Source of the DNA: JAIQFL01 sp035295745 | Lineage (GTDB): Bacteria; Acidobacteriota; Terriglobia; Bryobacterales; Bryobacteraceae | Direction: 5' to 3' | NCBI GenBank assembly: GCA_035295745.1 | Contig: DATGIL010000088.1 | Span: 1 to 64,000, forward strand | Length of the DNA: 64,000 nt | Part shown: positions 45,485 to 53,381 of the stretch, piece by piece | How the letters are laid out: every line of letters starts with the position of its first letter | Position numbering within the stretch: position 1 is the stretch's first letter | Made by a program: the position numbers and the translations under genes | Notes under the pieces: generated by a model | The model's input: the letters and a program-made list of their open reading frames with translations, nothing else | What the model was told of the DNA's origin: nothing | Database searches by the model: none

Positions 45485-47092
45485 CTAACGAGACTGGCCT
45501 CGCCATTGGACAGCGTCTTTTGCCGAACCTGCCACCGGGGTTGCAGCATTCGAGAGGTCGCCGCCATCGATCACGATGGCTTGACTGGAGGCGCCACTTG
45601 CCTCCAGGAAAACCGCGGCACCACTCAGCACGCGGGGAGCCGTCACTACCACGCCATGCGTGTCGACGAACCGCAGCGCCGATTTTGCCTGAGAATTGCC
45701 TTGCACGCTGATTCCACTCAGCGCGCCATCGGCCACGTGGTCCAATACAATCGCCGGCCGTAAGTCGGGCTTTTCGACATCGAACCGGACGTTGTTCAAG
45801 CTCAGCCCGCGCGCGTTTCGAGCGAACAGTCCGTAGGCGGGTGGCGTACCGATCTCGAAATACTCTCCGGCCACTTGCGGCACCTCGCGCGACGCCTCAG
45901 CCTCAGTTCCACCGCCGCCGTAAGTGATCCGCACATCCTGGAAAGAGACGTCCTGCAGAACCGAGTTGCCGATGGCGTTCAAGACAATGCACTGGCGGGT
46001 CTCGCCGGGCCGGTAGTTCTGCTGAAAGGCAATGTCGTCGAACTGCCGGCCCTCGGAAACGACACTGGCCTGAATACCGCTGAAGCTGACATTCCGCAGA
46101 ACGGCTTGCTCACTCAGGTTGATCGAGATCGGACCGGTCACGTCATGGAACACAAGGTTGGAAAACACCAGGTTCCGCGCCTTCGATTGGCCGCGAAGGT
46201 GCATTTTGATCGGGCAGCCGTAGGTTTGATAAATGATGCAGTTGGAGACCGTGATGTTCTCCGGATTGCCGCCGCCGAACCGGAATACGGACCAGCGGGT
46301 GCTGAATGTGCTGTTGGCGACGGTGACGAACCGGCAACTGCCGAAGAGGGCGCACGCGTCGTCCTGGCACTCGACGTCGCAGTTGTTCACATGGACGTAT
46401 TCGCTGCTGATGAAGTGGAATCCATCGTTGTTGCCGTTGACGCGATTGTGGATATGAATGCCATCCATCCAGACGTAGTGGCTTTGAATGACGCGAATGG
46501 AATGAAAGGCACAGGCGACCAGCGTGAGATCGCGGACCCGCAAATTCCGGCAGCGGTGAAACAGCAGATGATAGGGACGGTCCGCGCCGCCGCGCCCGGA
46601 AGGCGGCGGGACTCCGCGGCTCGGGCTGCGAAATTGGGCGCCTTGGCCGTCGATGGTGCCGGGGCCCTCAACGGTTACGTTCTCGGCATCGACGGCGAAG
46701 AGGAGGCCGACATTGCCATCGCCCAAAGTGGAGTCGCCGCGCAGCGGAATCGCATCGGCGGCATGGTACTGCTTTCCGTCGGCGCTGCCCAGCAGCGTGC
46801 CTCCCGCCGCGATGTGCAGGGTCACATTGGGTTTCAGTTCCACGGTTCCGATTTGAAAGGTGCCCGCGGGAACCAGCACGGTTCCCCCCCGATCGCGGGT
46901 GCAGGCGTCGATCGCGGTCTGGAGAGCCTGCGTGTCCAGCGCTTTACCGTCGCCTTTTGCTCCGAAATCGACAATGTTGTAGACCCGTGCACCCGAAGGC
47001 GGATGCGAGGAGGTCTGGGCCTCCAGCAAACCGGCGGAGGCGGGCACGGCAGCCAGCCATTTTCGTCGCGAAACAGACCTCATACGGTTCAT
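45485..47092 (-). CDS. Tat-exported GH28-like (polygalacturonase-type) beta-helix protein
   Basis: A 535-residue protein with a twin-arginine leader (SRRKWLAAVPASAG) and a right-handed beta-helix. It opens with the pectate-lyase-like entry YNIVDFGAKGDGKALDT, common to GH28 and pectin lyase-fold proteins. GH28-type acidic motifs are seen as VNGNNDGFHF and CQDDACALFG. The usual GHG and RIK motifs are not clear, so the exact activity on polygalacturonate or another polymer is uncertain. Expected in the periplasm or outside. The start at 47092 could instead be three codons further in. Confidence 0.78.
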   Translation of the reverse strand: MNRMRSVSRRKWLAAVPASAGLLEAQTSSHPPSGARVYNIVDFGAKGDGKALDTQALQTAIDACTRDRGGTVLVPAGTFQIGTVELKPNVTLHIAAGGTLLGSADGKQYHAADAIPLRGDSTLGDGNVGLLFAVDAENVTVEGPGTIDGQGAQFRSPSRGVPPPSGRGGADRPYHLLFHRCRNLRVRDLTLVACAFHSIRVIQSHYVWMDGIHIHNRVNGNNDGFHFISSEYVHVNNCDVECQDDACALFGSCRFVTVANSTFSTRWSVFRFGGGNPENITVSNCIIYQTYGCPIKMHLRGQSKARNLVFSNLVFHDVTGPISINLSEQAVLRNVSFSGIQASVVSEGRQFDDIAFQQNYRPGETRQCIVLNAIGNSVLQDVSFQDVRITYGGGGTEAEASREVPQVAGEYFEIGTPPAYGLFARNARGLSLNNVRFDVEKPDLRPAIVLDHVADGALSGISVQGNSQAKSALRFVDTHGVVVTAPRVLSGAAVFLEASGASSQAIVIDGGDLSNAATPVAGSAKDAVQWRGQSR

Positions 47093-47402
47093 TTTAGCGG
47101 TAAAGCATGGGCAAAAATCGAATTCTTTTTATCATGGCCCGCCTGCCTGTGTAATCAGGCGGTCGGTCTGGTTCTTGGGAATGTACAAATGCCGGAGATG
47201 GATGACTTCCAGACGCTATGTCACGCCGCGCGCACGAACTGGTATGACCGCGCACGCCAATGCAGGATAACCAATACCTATGCCTCGAGGCTTGGGTGGG
47301 TGGGTACCTTTCGACCTACCTATCCGCACGCCGTGTACGGCACAATCGAAGTGCGTGAAAGAGGAGCACATCCTGACATCGCAGAGACTTGTCGCTTGAA
47401 AC
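47093..47402. other. 310-bp gap upstream of the GH28 gene
   Basis: No gene seen. It contains a 7-bp hairpin (see 47139-47162). The long plus-strand open frame crossing it is antisense to the GH28 gene and not protein-like here. Confidence 0.4.
47139..47162. terminator. Hairpin in gap
   Basis: CCGCCTG pairs with CAGGCGG around a 10-nt loop. It could end minus-strand transcription coming from the PIN module. Confidence 0.4.
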
Positions 47403-47993
47403 TTACTTCGTCTCGGGTTCAGGAGGCAGTTCGGATGATGAATCTTCAGTGGTCTCCGCATGTGGTGCAGCTTTGGCTTCGAACAGATCCTGTTGGATGG
47501 CCGGAATTGGCAAATCAGAGGTGCGCTTCGCCCTGAGTCCGCACCCCTCAGCGAACTTGCGAACACCATCGTCGTCGGAGTGTAGAACACGAGCACCGCT
47601 CGCCAGTGCAATAGCAACAATTTGGCGATCAAATTTCATCTTGCTTTTGGTGATCGCGAGACCCTCGCGAATGTCGCCTTTCGCATACGCTTCACGCAAT
47701 CAAATCGCAAGCTCCACCGCCGCGCGTAGATCAAAGTCCCCGATGCGGATGTAGGCCGAAACGCGGAGCGTGCTCAGGATCTCATCAATATCGCACCCCG
47801 GAGTCGCCAGCACTTCGGCGAGAGCCGGAGTCGGAATGAGCACTTGCTCTCCGGACTCCGCGAGCTCTTGAACGAGGCCGTCGACACGCTCGCGCGCGCG
47901 ATCAACTGGCACGCCTTCCGTGCCCTCCCGCAGATCTGCATCCGGGAACAGCAGCACCGAGAGAATCGTGTTGTCGAAGACCACAAGAGCCAT
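47403..47993 (-). pseudogene. PIN-domain gene interrupted by a single in-frame TGA
   Basis: Two adjoining frames are one gene. The first part (from ATG 47993) starts MALVVFDNTILSVLLFPDAD with the first PIN Asp and contains LIPTPALAEVLA with the conserved Glu. The second part continues in the same frame and has KFDRQIVAIALASGARVLHSDDDGVRKFAEG, the second acidic half of a PIN nuclease. They are separated only by a TGA at 47700-47702; CGA (Arg) would restore about 196 residues. PIN proteins are metal-dependent RNases, often toxins. The ATG directly abuts the TAG stop of the gene at 47994, so the two are cotranscribed. The stop should inactivate the RNase unless read through. Confidence 0.75.
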
Positions 47994-48725
47994 CTATTCC
48001 TCACGCAGTTGCTGCAAGAAAAGGATAGGATTCACCCGGCTCTGCGAGGCGGTTCCGACCTTTGCCCGCAGACTCCGGAAAAGGTTTGGCAGTGGAGTGG
48101 AATCAAGGGTTTCGAAGTCCTCGACGTTGAAACGGTGCAAGCGCCAGGCGCCTGATTGTGTTCTAGACCAAACGCCCGTCCCCCGCAGCCGGATCGGAGG
48201 GCCGAACAGATGGTGCGCCAGGCGGCGAGCAACGGCCTTTGATGCGACGCAGTGGCTGAACACCTCATCCCCCATCTTCAGGTGGATATTGATGGTCTCG
48301 TCGCGACCGCCGATCTGTATTACTTCCCCTACCAACGAATCGGCTTGCTCGACCGGACCACTGCTCCTTTCAACGATGCGGGTCCGGCCGGCGAATTCGA
48401 TCACCTTGGCCCCGCGGTGCACCACGCGCCCGATCGCATTGTCTTCCGCAAGGCGATCGTCAAGAGACTGCTTGGCCTTGAGTGCAGTCTTGGGTCCGCC
48501 ACCGTAACGAATCTCCTCGATTCGGTGAGAAACCTTGTTCTGGGCTACCGGGTCGACACGCGTCGCCAGACTGAAGCTTCCGTTCTTTAGCTTTTCGAAG
48601 TGAACATGCTCGTGGTGGCCAAGTATCTCAGCAAAATCCCGCATATATTCTGCCAAGCGGGACATCGAAATGGTCGCCGGAGTGAAGGCGTCGATGTACA
48701 ATTCGTAGACGTCGTCTCCAGACAT
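47994..48725 (-). CDS. Unknown protein cotranscribed with PIN gene (possible antitoxin/partner)
   Basis: A 243-residue protein starting MSGDDVYELYIDAF. It has an N-terminal region with PATISMSRLAEYMRDFAEILG and HHEHVHFEKLKNGSFSL, a basic middle (KAKQSLDDRLAEDN) and a beta-rich C-terminal half (IQIGGRDETINIHLKMGDEVF, then FGPPIRLRGTGVW). I recognise no family. Its stop codon is directly followed by the PIN gene ATG. I prefer the ATG at 48725: seven codons upstream there is another ATG (48746), but a -10-like CATAATACGG overlaps that region. The gene order (partner first, PIN second) is that of many toxin-antitoxin operons; this size is large for an antitoxin. Confidence 0.65.
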   Translation of the reverse strand: MSGDDVYELYIDAFTPATISMSRLAEYMRDFAEILGHHEHVHFEKLKNGSFSLATRVDPVAQNKVSHRIEEIRYGGGPKTALKAKQSLDDRLAEDNAIGRVVHRGAKVIEFAGRTRIVERSSGPVEQADSLVGEVIQIGGRDETINIHLKMGDEVFSHCVASKAVARRLAHHLFGPPIRLRGTGVWSRTQSGAWRLHRFNVEDFETLDSTPLPNLFRSLRAKVGTASQSRVNPILFLQQLREE

Positions 48726-48746
48726 AGGCGCCAACTCTGCTGGCAT

Positions 48747-48756
48747 CCGTATTATG
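48747..48756 (-). promoter_or_regulatory. Putative -10 element CATAATACGG
   Basis: On the minus strand CATAATACGG lies 21 nt before the preferred start at 48725. It differs by one base from TATAATACGG at 33701 and 54547. Confidence 0.3.
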
Positions 48757-48879
48757 ACAGATTCGTGCGTTTCTGTTCTGGACCTTCTATTCCTTCGCGT
48801 TAAAGCTTATGGGGAACTTCGCAACCACTGGCGCCCTTCGTTGTTTGCCAGACCGGCCGTCGATAGCTACACTGGCGTC

Positions 48880-49632
48880 ATGCTTTCTAAGTCTCCGGGT
48901 GGATATTCCTTCGTTCGCGGCGGCAGCGCGTATTCCGCAGGCGTGGTAGCAATGGATGGGTTCGTCATCGAGCACGTTCGACTTGCGCGAACGGTGCCCT
49001 GGAAGCGTGGTTTCGAACTGGTGGACGCGCATCTTTCCGCGATGGGACGCCCGCGAACCGCTTTGTGTTCGATTGCGTTACGGTCGCCAAAGCCAATGTC
49101 GTTCTCTGGCTTCAAGGAATTCAATGCCGGATATCGCGACGTTCTGAAGTCATGGGAACTCATGGTGGATGGCATCAACCCGGTCGCCCGGACTAACGTC
49201 GCACCCGAGGTTGACCCGCCAGCCGAGCCGTCACTCTACTCCTTTGCGTACGCCACGCCCGGCACTCGTACTTTGCCCTCCTTTGTGGTCTCAGGCGCTG
49301 GTGAATTGCCGGATGGCTCATCCGATTTGGCTGATGTGATTCGTGCGGGTGAGACCTCCGGCGAAGGCATGGCGGCCAAAGCCCGGTTCGTGCTGGGTCT
49401 GATTGAACAACGAATGGAGAGCCTCGGGGTCAGTTGGGAGCATGTCCATGTGACCAACATTTATACGGTGCACGACCTCAATGCCTTGCTGAGCACCGTA
49501 CTCCTGCCCCGCATGGGGCGCGCCGGGGAGCACGGCGCCACGTGGTATTACAGCCGTCCACCCATCGTGTCCCTCGAATTTGAGGTGGATGTTCGAGGCG
49601 GTACCAGGGAAGCAATTATCAAGGGGGCTTAA
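48880..49632 (+). CDS. RidA/YjgF-superfamily-like protein
   Basis: About 250 residues from the ATG at 48880 (MLSKSPGGYSFVRGG). The C-terminal half has the chorismate-mutase-like fold of RidA proteins: FVVSGAGELP, a helix with AAKARFVLGLIEQRMESLGVS, HVHVTNIYTVHD, and a closing strand VSLEFEVDVRGG. The N-terminal half may be a second, diverged copy. RidA relatives hydrolyse reactive enamine/imine intermediates, but the catalytic Arg of that group is not clear here. Divergent from the PIN-module operon. Confidence 0.6.
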   Translation: MLSKSPGGYSFVRGGSAYSAGVVAMDGFVIEHVRLARTVPWKRGFELVDAHLSAMGRPRTALCSIALRSPKPMSFSGFKEFNAGYRDVLKSWELMVDGINPVARTNVAPEVDPPAEPSLYSFAYATPGTRTLPSFVVSGAGELPDGSSDLADVIRAGETSGEGMAAKARFVLGLIEQRMESLGVSWEHVHVTNIYTVHDLNALLSTVLLPRMGRAGEHGATWYYSRPPIVSLEFEVDVRGGTREAIIKGA

Positions 49633-49817
49633 ACCTAACTCAGGGTGGCATCGCCACAGGCGCTCCGCACACATCCGCGACTGAGGCGAAGCGAGCCCCA
49701 GGACATAGGTCAGTCCCGCAAGGCTGCCCAAGCCACACTTTGCGTTTTGGACACCAAACTGGCACCAAGGGCTTGGTTCCGATGTTGCGCTTGGCTGTAA
49801 GTGTTTGAAATGTTTTA

Positions 49818-49852
49818 GTCGGGTTCGAAGCGACGAATCTTCCACGCCGTGG
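49818..49852 (-). repeat. Decayed tRNA-Ala 3'-half copy (att-like direct repeat)
   Basis: GTCGGGTTCGAAGCGACGA matches the T-arm of the intact tRNA-Ala gene (51239-51257) at 18 of 19 positions. The match goes on through the variable loop and anticodon arm (TCTTCCACGCCGTGG versus TCTTCCATGCCATGG). Both copies have the same orientation and lie about 1.42 kb apart. The acceptor part is not conserved. This is what remains when an element integrates at a tRNA 3' end. Confidence 0.6.
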
Positions 49853-49911
49853 TCGAGAAATCAATCACTTGCAGCGGAGTCGAACGCAACAAAAGACTTG
49901 CGGGTCGAGTT

Positions 49912-49971
49912 TTTGGACTCCATTTGGACTCCGGAGGAACTTCCGTGCGAATTGGACTCCGCCCGGACTCC
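49912..49971. repeat. Two pairs of 11-bp-phased GGACTCC repeats
   Basis: GGACTCC occurs at 49915, 49926, 49954 and 49965: two pairs, each with exactly 11 bp between starts. A third pair (51140 and 51151, one mismatch) lies near the tRNA at the other end of the segment. This spacing, one helical turn, suits arm-type binding sites of a tyrosine recombinase. Confidence 0.5.
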
Positions 49972-50163
49972 GCTGTTGCTGGGTAATTTGAAGCGGAGCC
50001 CAGGGGGAGTCCGGGTGATTACCGGCCCAGTTTGGAGCGCATCCCACATGCCTTCGCGCGCACGGGGTCGCACGGCATTTTCCGATTCGTCGTGGCACAA
50101 AGAATCGGTGCGCCCTATACATATAGGAGATCTTTGTGACATCGTGGCGCCAGTGATCAAGCG

Positions 50164-50526
50164 CTACGGGGCCGAGCGCATGGGCCGGACTCGAACTCGC
50201 TCACGCGTGATGACGCAAAAAGTCCCGCGGAGATCGGGCTGAGACTGAAGCAGTGCCAAGGCGGCGTCTGCCACTTCTTCTAGAGATTCGGGAATGAAGC
50301 GGAACAGCACGACCGCACTTCCCGCTGAAAGCCCTCGGCGGAAGACAAGCTCACCGAAATCTTTGTCGAAGGTGAGCAGAACTCGCTGGCTCTCCGAGCA
50401 AAGAGCAGCCACTTCCTCATCCGAGATGCCGGGGCATTCCTCCGCCACCGAGAATACCTCCCAGCCAGCATTTCGCAGCGCCGCCAGGGCCAGCCGCGGG
50501 AAATTCTCATCGGCCACGAATGTCAT
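50164..50526 (-). CDS. DUF5615 PIN-like toxin
   Basis: A 120-residue protein of the DUF5615 (Mut7-C-like PIN) family: MTFVADENFPRLALAALRNAG with the first acidic site, then ISDEEVAALCSESQRVLLTFDKDFGEL with the second. It is the usual downstream partner of DUF433 proteins in a predicted type II toxin-antitoxin pair. Its start overlaps the DUF433 stop by 4 bp. The fold suggests RNase activity; this is not shown by the sequence alone. Confidence 0.85.
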   Translation of the reverse strand: MTFVADENFPRLALAALRNAGWEVFSVAEECPGISDEEVAALCSESQRVLLTFDKDFGELVFRRGLSAGSAVVLFRFIPESLEEVADAALALLQSQPDLRGTFCVITRERVRVRPMRSAP

Positions 50527-50756
50527 GTGGACTTGAGCGGATAGATCTTCTCTTCGCGTAAGAGATCGCCGGCATAAGCGAGGCAGGCCCTAATGTCCTC
50601 TTCGGAAAGGTGTGGGTAGCTCGCAAGAATCTGGGCGTGGCTCCAGCCGGCGGCAAGCAGGTCGACTACGAACTCGACCGACATGCGAGTGCCGCGTACA
50701 ACCGGTTTCCCTGTCAGAATCTTCGGATCGACGATAATACGCTCAGTCATAGCCAT
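50523..50756 (-). CDS. DUF433 antitoxin
   Basis: A 77-residue DUF433 protein: RIIVDPKILTGKPVVRGTRMSVEF, then LSEEDIRACLAYAGDLLREE, the HTH-like module that defines the family. It starts at the ATG at 50756 behind GGAGG (8 nt), although an ATG two codons later is possible. It is translationally coupled to the DUF5615 gene. Such pairs are common on mobile DNA, which fits the att-like repeats on both sides. Confidence 0.85.
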   Translation of the reverse strand: MAMTERIIVDPKILTGKPVVRGTRMSVEFVVDLLAAGWSHAQILASYPHLSEEDIRACLAYAGDLLREEKIYPLKST

Positions 50757-51227
50757 GTCAAGAACCTCCGCCGGGGGACTACCTCCATGCTGAACCGTCG
50801 ACGGCCATAAATGCAAGTCTGTCTGCACTCCTCTGCCTTCTGCAGCGCCTCCGCCCGACACCGCCAGGCACCATGAACTGAATTGAGGCTACCGATGATC
50901 GAACGTCCACTAACCATGTGTTCTTTCATTCAGATGCAATTACCCATTGGAATCTGTCGGCCCGAACAAAAGGACTTAGCGGATGGCGATTTTGGACGCC
51001 CGCTCGGCATGGAAGGCCTTTTAGAGCGCCACGGCCGGCGAACTACGCTGCGGTCAGTCAGATCCTCTTTAGCGAAGTGGTTTGAGAAATCGCCTCGATC
51101 CTGTTCTTCTTTGACGGAGTGCAAAATTCCGGCCATCTTGGACTCCGCGTGGACTCGAGTGACCTCTCCCGTAGCATGGAAGCGCTCATGCCAAAATCAT
51201 ATGTATTTGTTTTACTGGGGTTTAGTT
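50757..51227. other. 471-bp gap, right part of island next to tRNA
   Basis: No gene supported on either strand. It holds a GGACTCC/GGACTCG pair near 51140-51157, close to the tRNA 3' end, but no integrase coding sequence. Confidence 0.4.
51140..51157. repeat. Third pair of 11-bp-phased GGACTC repeats
   Basis: GGACTCC at 51140 and GGACTCG at 51151, same orientation and same 11-bp phase as the pairs at 49915-49971; about 70 bp from the tRNA 3' end. Confidence 0.45.
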
Positions 51228-51303
51228 TGGTGGACCTGGTCGGGTTCGAACCGACGACCTCTTCCATGCCATGGAAGCGCGCTCCCAACTGCGCCACAGG
51301 CCC
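51228..51303 (-). tRNA. tRNA-Ala (GGC)
   Basis: A complete 76-nt tRNA with encoded CCA. The acceptor stem GGGCCTG pairs with CAGGTCC (one G-U pair). The anticodon stem CTTCC/GGAAG encloses the loop ATGGCAT with anticodon GGC (Ala). The T arm is CGGTTCGAACCCG. Its 3' end faces the small island, and a decayed copy of its 3' half lies at 49818-49852. Confidence 0.95.
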
Positions 51304-51390
51304 AACCTGTCGTGATCTTTCTTATATATACCACACCTCGTTCCTTCCGCGAACCCACATCGCCGATTCGCCCCCATCTACAATGAGGTA

Positions 51391-52284
51391 ATGGCCTTCA
51401 GGCTCGTAACGGTTCCTCTGCTCGTGCTCTGCCTGACGTCGCTGGTCTCTTCGTCCTGTCTTGCGAGGCGCCGCGGCTTCACCCGCCCTGGCGGTAAGGT
51501 CACCCAAACCCTGCTCGTGGCCGACCGCGAGACTTTGCTTCGCGTGATCACCAAACAGTACGCCGCGGTTCATGACTTTAACGCCACCGTCGACATGGTG
51601 CCGGCACAGGGTAGCGCCGAGAAAAACCACATCACCGAGTACAAGGACGTCCGCGCATTCATCCTCTTCCGGAATCCGTCCGAAATCCGCATCATCGGAT
51701 TGCTCCCCGTGGTGCGGAACAAGGCGTTCGACATGGTCTCGAACGGCATTTCGTTTCGCCTCTACCTCCCGACCAAGAACCGCTTCATCACGGGACAAAA
51801 TGAGACCCAGGCGGTTTCGCCGAACAAACTCGAAAACCTCCGGCCGCAGCAGTTTCTGGATGCCCTCGTCGTCCGGCCCTTGGACGACAAGTCCACGAAA
51901 CTGCTTCTCGAAAACTTCACCGATGAGGACAACGCCTTCTACATCCTGCACGAGATTCGCGAAACGCCGGATGGCCAGTTGCACCTGACCCGGACGGTCT
52001 GGTTCAACCGCCTCGACCTTCAACTCGCGCGCCAGTTGATCTTCGACGGCTCCGGCAACATTCTGAGCGACGCGCGCTACTCCCAGTGGCGCGCTTACGA
52101 TAATGTGCCCTTCCCCAAGCACATCGAAATCAACTGGCCGCGCGAGGAATCGGCGGTGGTCATCGATGTGGTCAAAATGGACATCAACAAGAGCGTGTCG
52201 GATGATAAGTTTGTGCTAGAACAACCGGAAGGAACTACTTTGCAAGTGCTCGGCCAGCCACCTGCCCAAGGACCCAAGCAGTGA
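51391..52284 (+). CDS. Putative outer-membrane lipoprotein, LolA/DUF4292-like
   Basis: A 297-residue protein with a hydrophobic leader ending in SLVSSSC, a plausible lipobox with Cys23. The mature part reads as a LolA/LolB-like half-barrel: repeated strands such as DFNATVDMVPAQ, FILFRNPSEIRIIGLLP and GISFRLYLPTKNRFI. Its last 4 bases overlap the GTG start of the ABC permease gene, so it is the first gene of a three-gene operon. The context suggests a lipoprotein that receives or delivers a hydrophobic substrate for the ABC transporter. Confidence 0.75.
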   Translation: MAFRLVTVPLLVLCLTSLVSSSCLARRRGFTRPGGKVTQTLLVADRETLLRVITKQYAAVHDFNATVDMVPAQGSAEKNHITEYKDVRAFILFRNPSEIRIIGLLPVVRNKAFDMVSNGISFRLYLPTKNRFITGQNETQAVSPNKLENLRPQQFLDALVVRPLDDKSTKLLLENFTDEDNAFYILHEIRETPDGQLHLTRTVWFNRLDLQLARQLIFDGSGNILSDARYSQWRAYDNVPFPKHIEINWPREESAVVIDVVKMDINKSVSDDKFVLEQPEGTTLQVLGQPPAQGPKQ

Positions 52285-53381
52285 CCGCGAAAATCGTTCT
52301 GGAGAATCTCAAACACAAGCCGATGCGAAGTCTGCTGAGCTTCCTGCTGATCGGCGTGCCTGTCACCTTGATTCTTACGCTGGTGGGATTGAGCCACGGA
52401 ATGCTGGACGATGCCGAACGGCGCGCGCGCGGTAGCGGCGCCGATATCATGGTGCGCGGGCGCAACTCCAATTCTATTCTGAGCGGAAGCTCCGCCACTA
52501 TGAGCGAGAGCTTCCTGGGCTTCCTCGCGAAGCAGCCGCATGTCAAGGCGGTGATGGGCGTCGTGACCCATGCGGTGGAACTTCCGCTCACGGTCAATGG
52601 CGTCGATTTGCAGCAGTTCGAGCAGATGAGCGGCGGTCTGCACTTCCTCTCGGGAGGCCCGTTCCAGGGCCCTAACGACGTGATTCTCGATCAGTATTAC
52701 GCCAAGCAGAAAAAGAAGCAGGCCGGCGACACCATCCAGATTCTAAATCGCCCGTGGCGGGTTAGCGGCATCGTGGAGGGCGGTCAACTGGCTCATATCC
52801 TGGTGCCGATCAAAACCCTGCAGGAGCTCGACGAAGCCAAGGGCAAACTGACCCTGGTGTATTTGAAACTGGACGACCAGGCCAACACACAGGCGGTGAA
52901 AGAGTCGCTCGAGCAGCAACTCCAGGGCTACACAATCTGGTCCATGGAGGATGTGGCGTCGCAATTCCGTGAGAGCGTCAATAATCAGGGGCTGAACGAA
53001 TTTATCGCGGTGATTATCGGGATCGGTGTGGTGATCGGATTCGCGGTAGTCTGCCTCTCGATGTACATGGCAGTGCTGCAGCGGACCCGCGAGATCGGAA
53101 TTCTCAAATCGCTCGGCGGTTCCAGGAGCTTCATCCTGCGCATCATCTGGGCTGAAGCGCTGCTGCTCGGGCTGGGCGGCACGGTGTTCGGAATACTGCT
53201 CAGTTTCGGCGCGCGCTATGCGATTCAGGCGTTGAAGCCCGCTTCCTTCCAAGTGGAGATTGTGTACAGTTGGTGGCTCATTGCGGCGGCGATCACCCTG
53301 GTAGGAGCCACGCTGGGATCCCTCTATCCCGGTCTGAGCGCTGCGAGTCACGACCCGATTGAGGCATTGGCTTATGAATAG
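52281..53381 (+). CDS. ABC transporter permease, LolC/MacB/FtsX type
   Basis: A 366-residue protein from a GTG start (52281). It has the four-helix MacB/LolCE layout: one N-terminal helix (LLSFLLIGVPVTLILTLVGL), a periplasmic core domain of about 210 residues, then three helices (IAVIIGIGVVIGFAVVCLSMY, LLGLGGTVFGILLSFG, WWLIAAAITLVGATLG). The FtsX domain includes the coupling motif QRTREIGILKSLGGS. It overlaps its neighbours on both sides, so stoichiometric synthesis is likely. Substrate unknown; lipoprotein or hydrophobic compound release is the family role. Confidence 0.88.
   Translation: MTAKIVLENLKHKPMRSLLSFLLIGVPVTLILTLVGLSHGMLDDAERRARGSGADIMVRGRNSNSILSGSSATMSESFLGFLAKQPHVKAVMGVVTHAVELPLTVNGVDLQQFEQMSGGLHFLSGGPFQGPNDVILDQYYAKQKKKQAGDTIQILNRPWRVSGIVEGGQLAHILVPIKTLQELDEAKGKLTLVYLKLDDQANTQAVKESLEQQLQGYTIWSMEDVASQFRESVNNQGLNEFIAVIIGIGVVIGFAVVCLSMYMAVLQRTREIGILKSLGGSRSFILRIIWAEALLLGLGGTVFGILLSFGARYAIQALKPASFQVEIVYSWWLIAAAITLVGATLGSLYPGLSAASHDPIEALAYE

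Larger units (their letters stand above)
49633..50163. other. 531-bp gap, left part of a collapsed island
   Basis: No gene supported. It contains a decayed copy of a tRNA 3' half (49818-49852), four GGACTCC repeats (49912-49971) and a small dyad CCTATA-CA-TATAGG at 50114-50127. Open frames on both strands lack protein-like composition. Confidence 0.45.

Noticed and set aside
45875..47536. 553-codon plus-strand frame
   Set aside because: Antisense to the GH28-like gene and lacks protein-like composition.
47700..47702. Selenocysteine or programmed readthrough at the PIN-gene TGA
   Set aside because: No structure of the bacterial SECIS kind is evident after the codon, and PIN domains do not use selenocysteine; a nonsense mutation is simpler.
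49805..50242. 145-codon plus-strand frame across the att-like copy
   Set aside because: Contains the tRNA remnant and the direct repeats, and runs antisense into the DUF5615 gene; no family resemblance.
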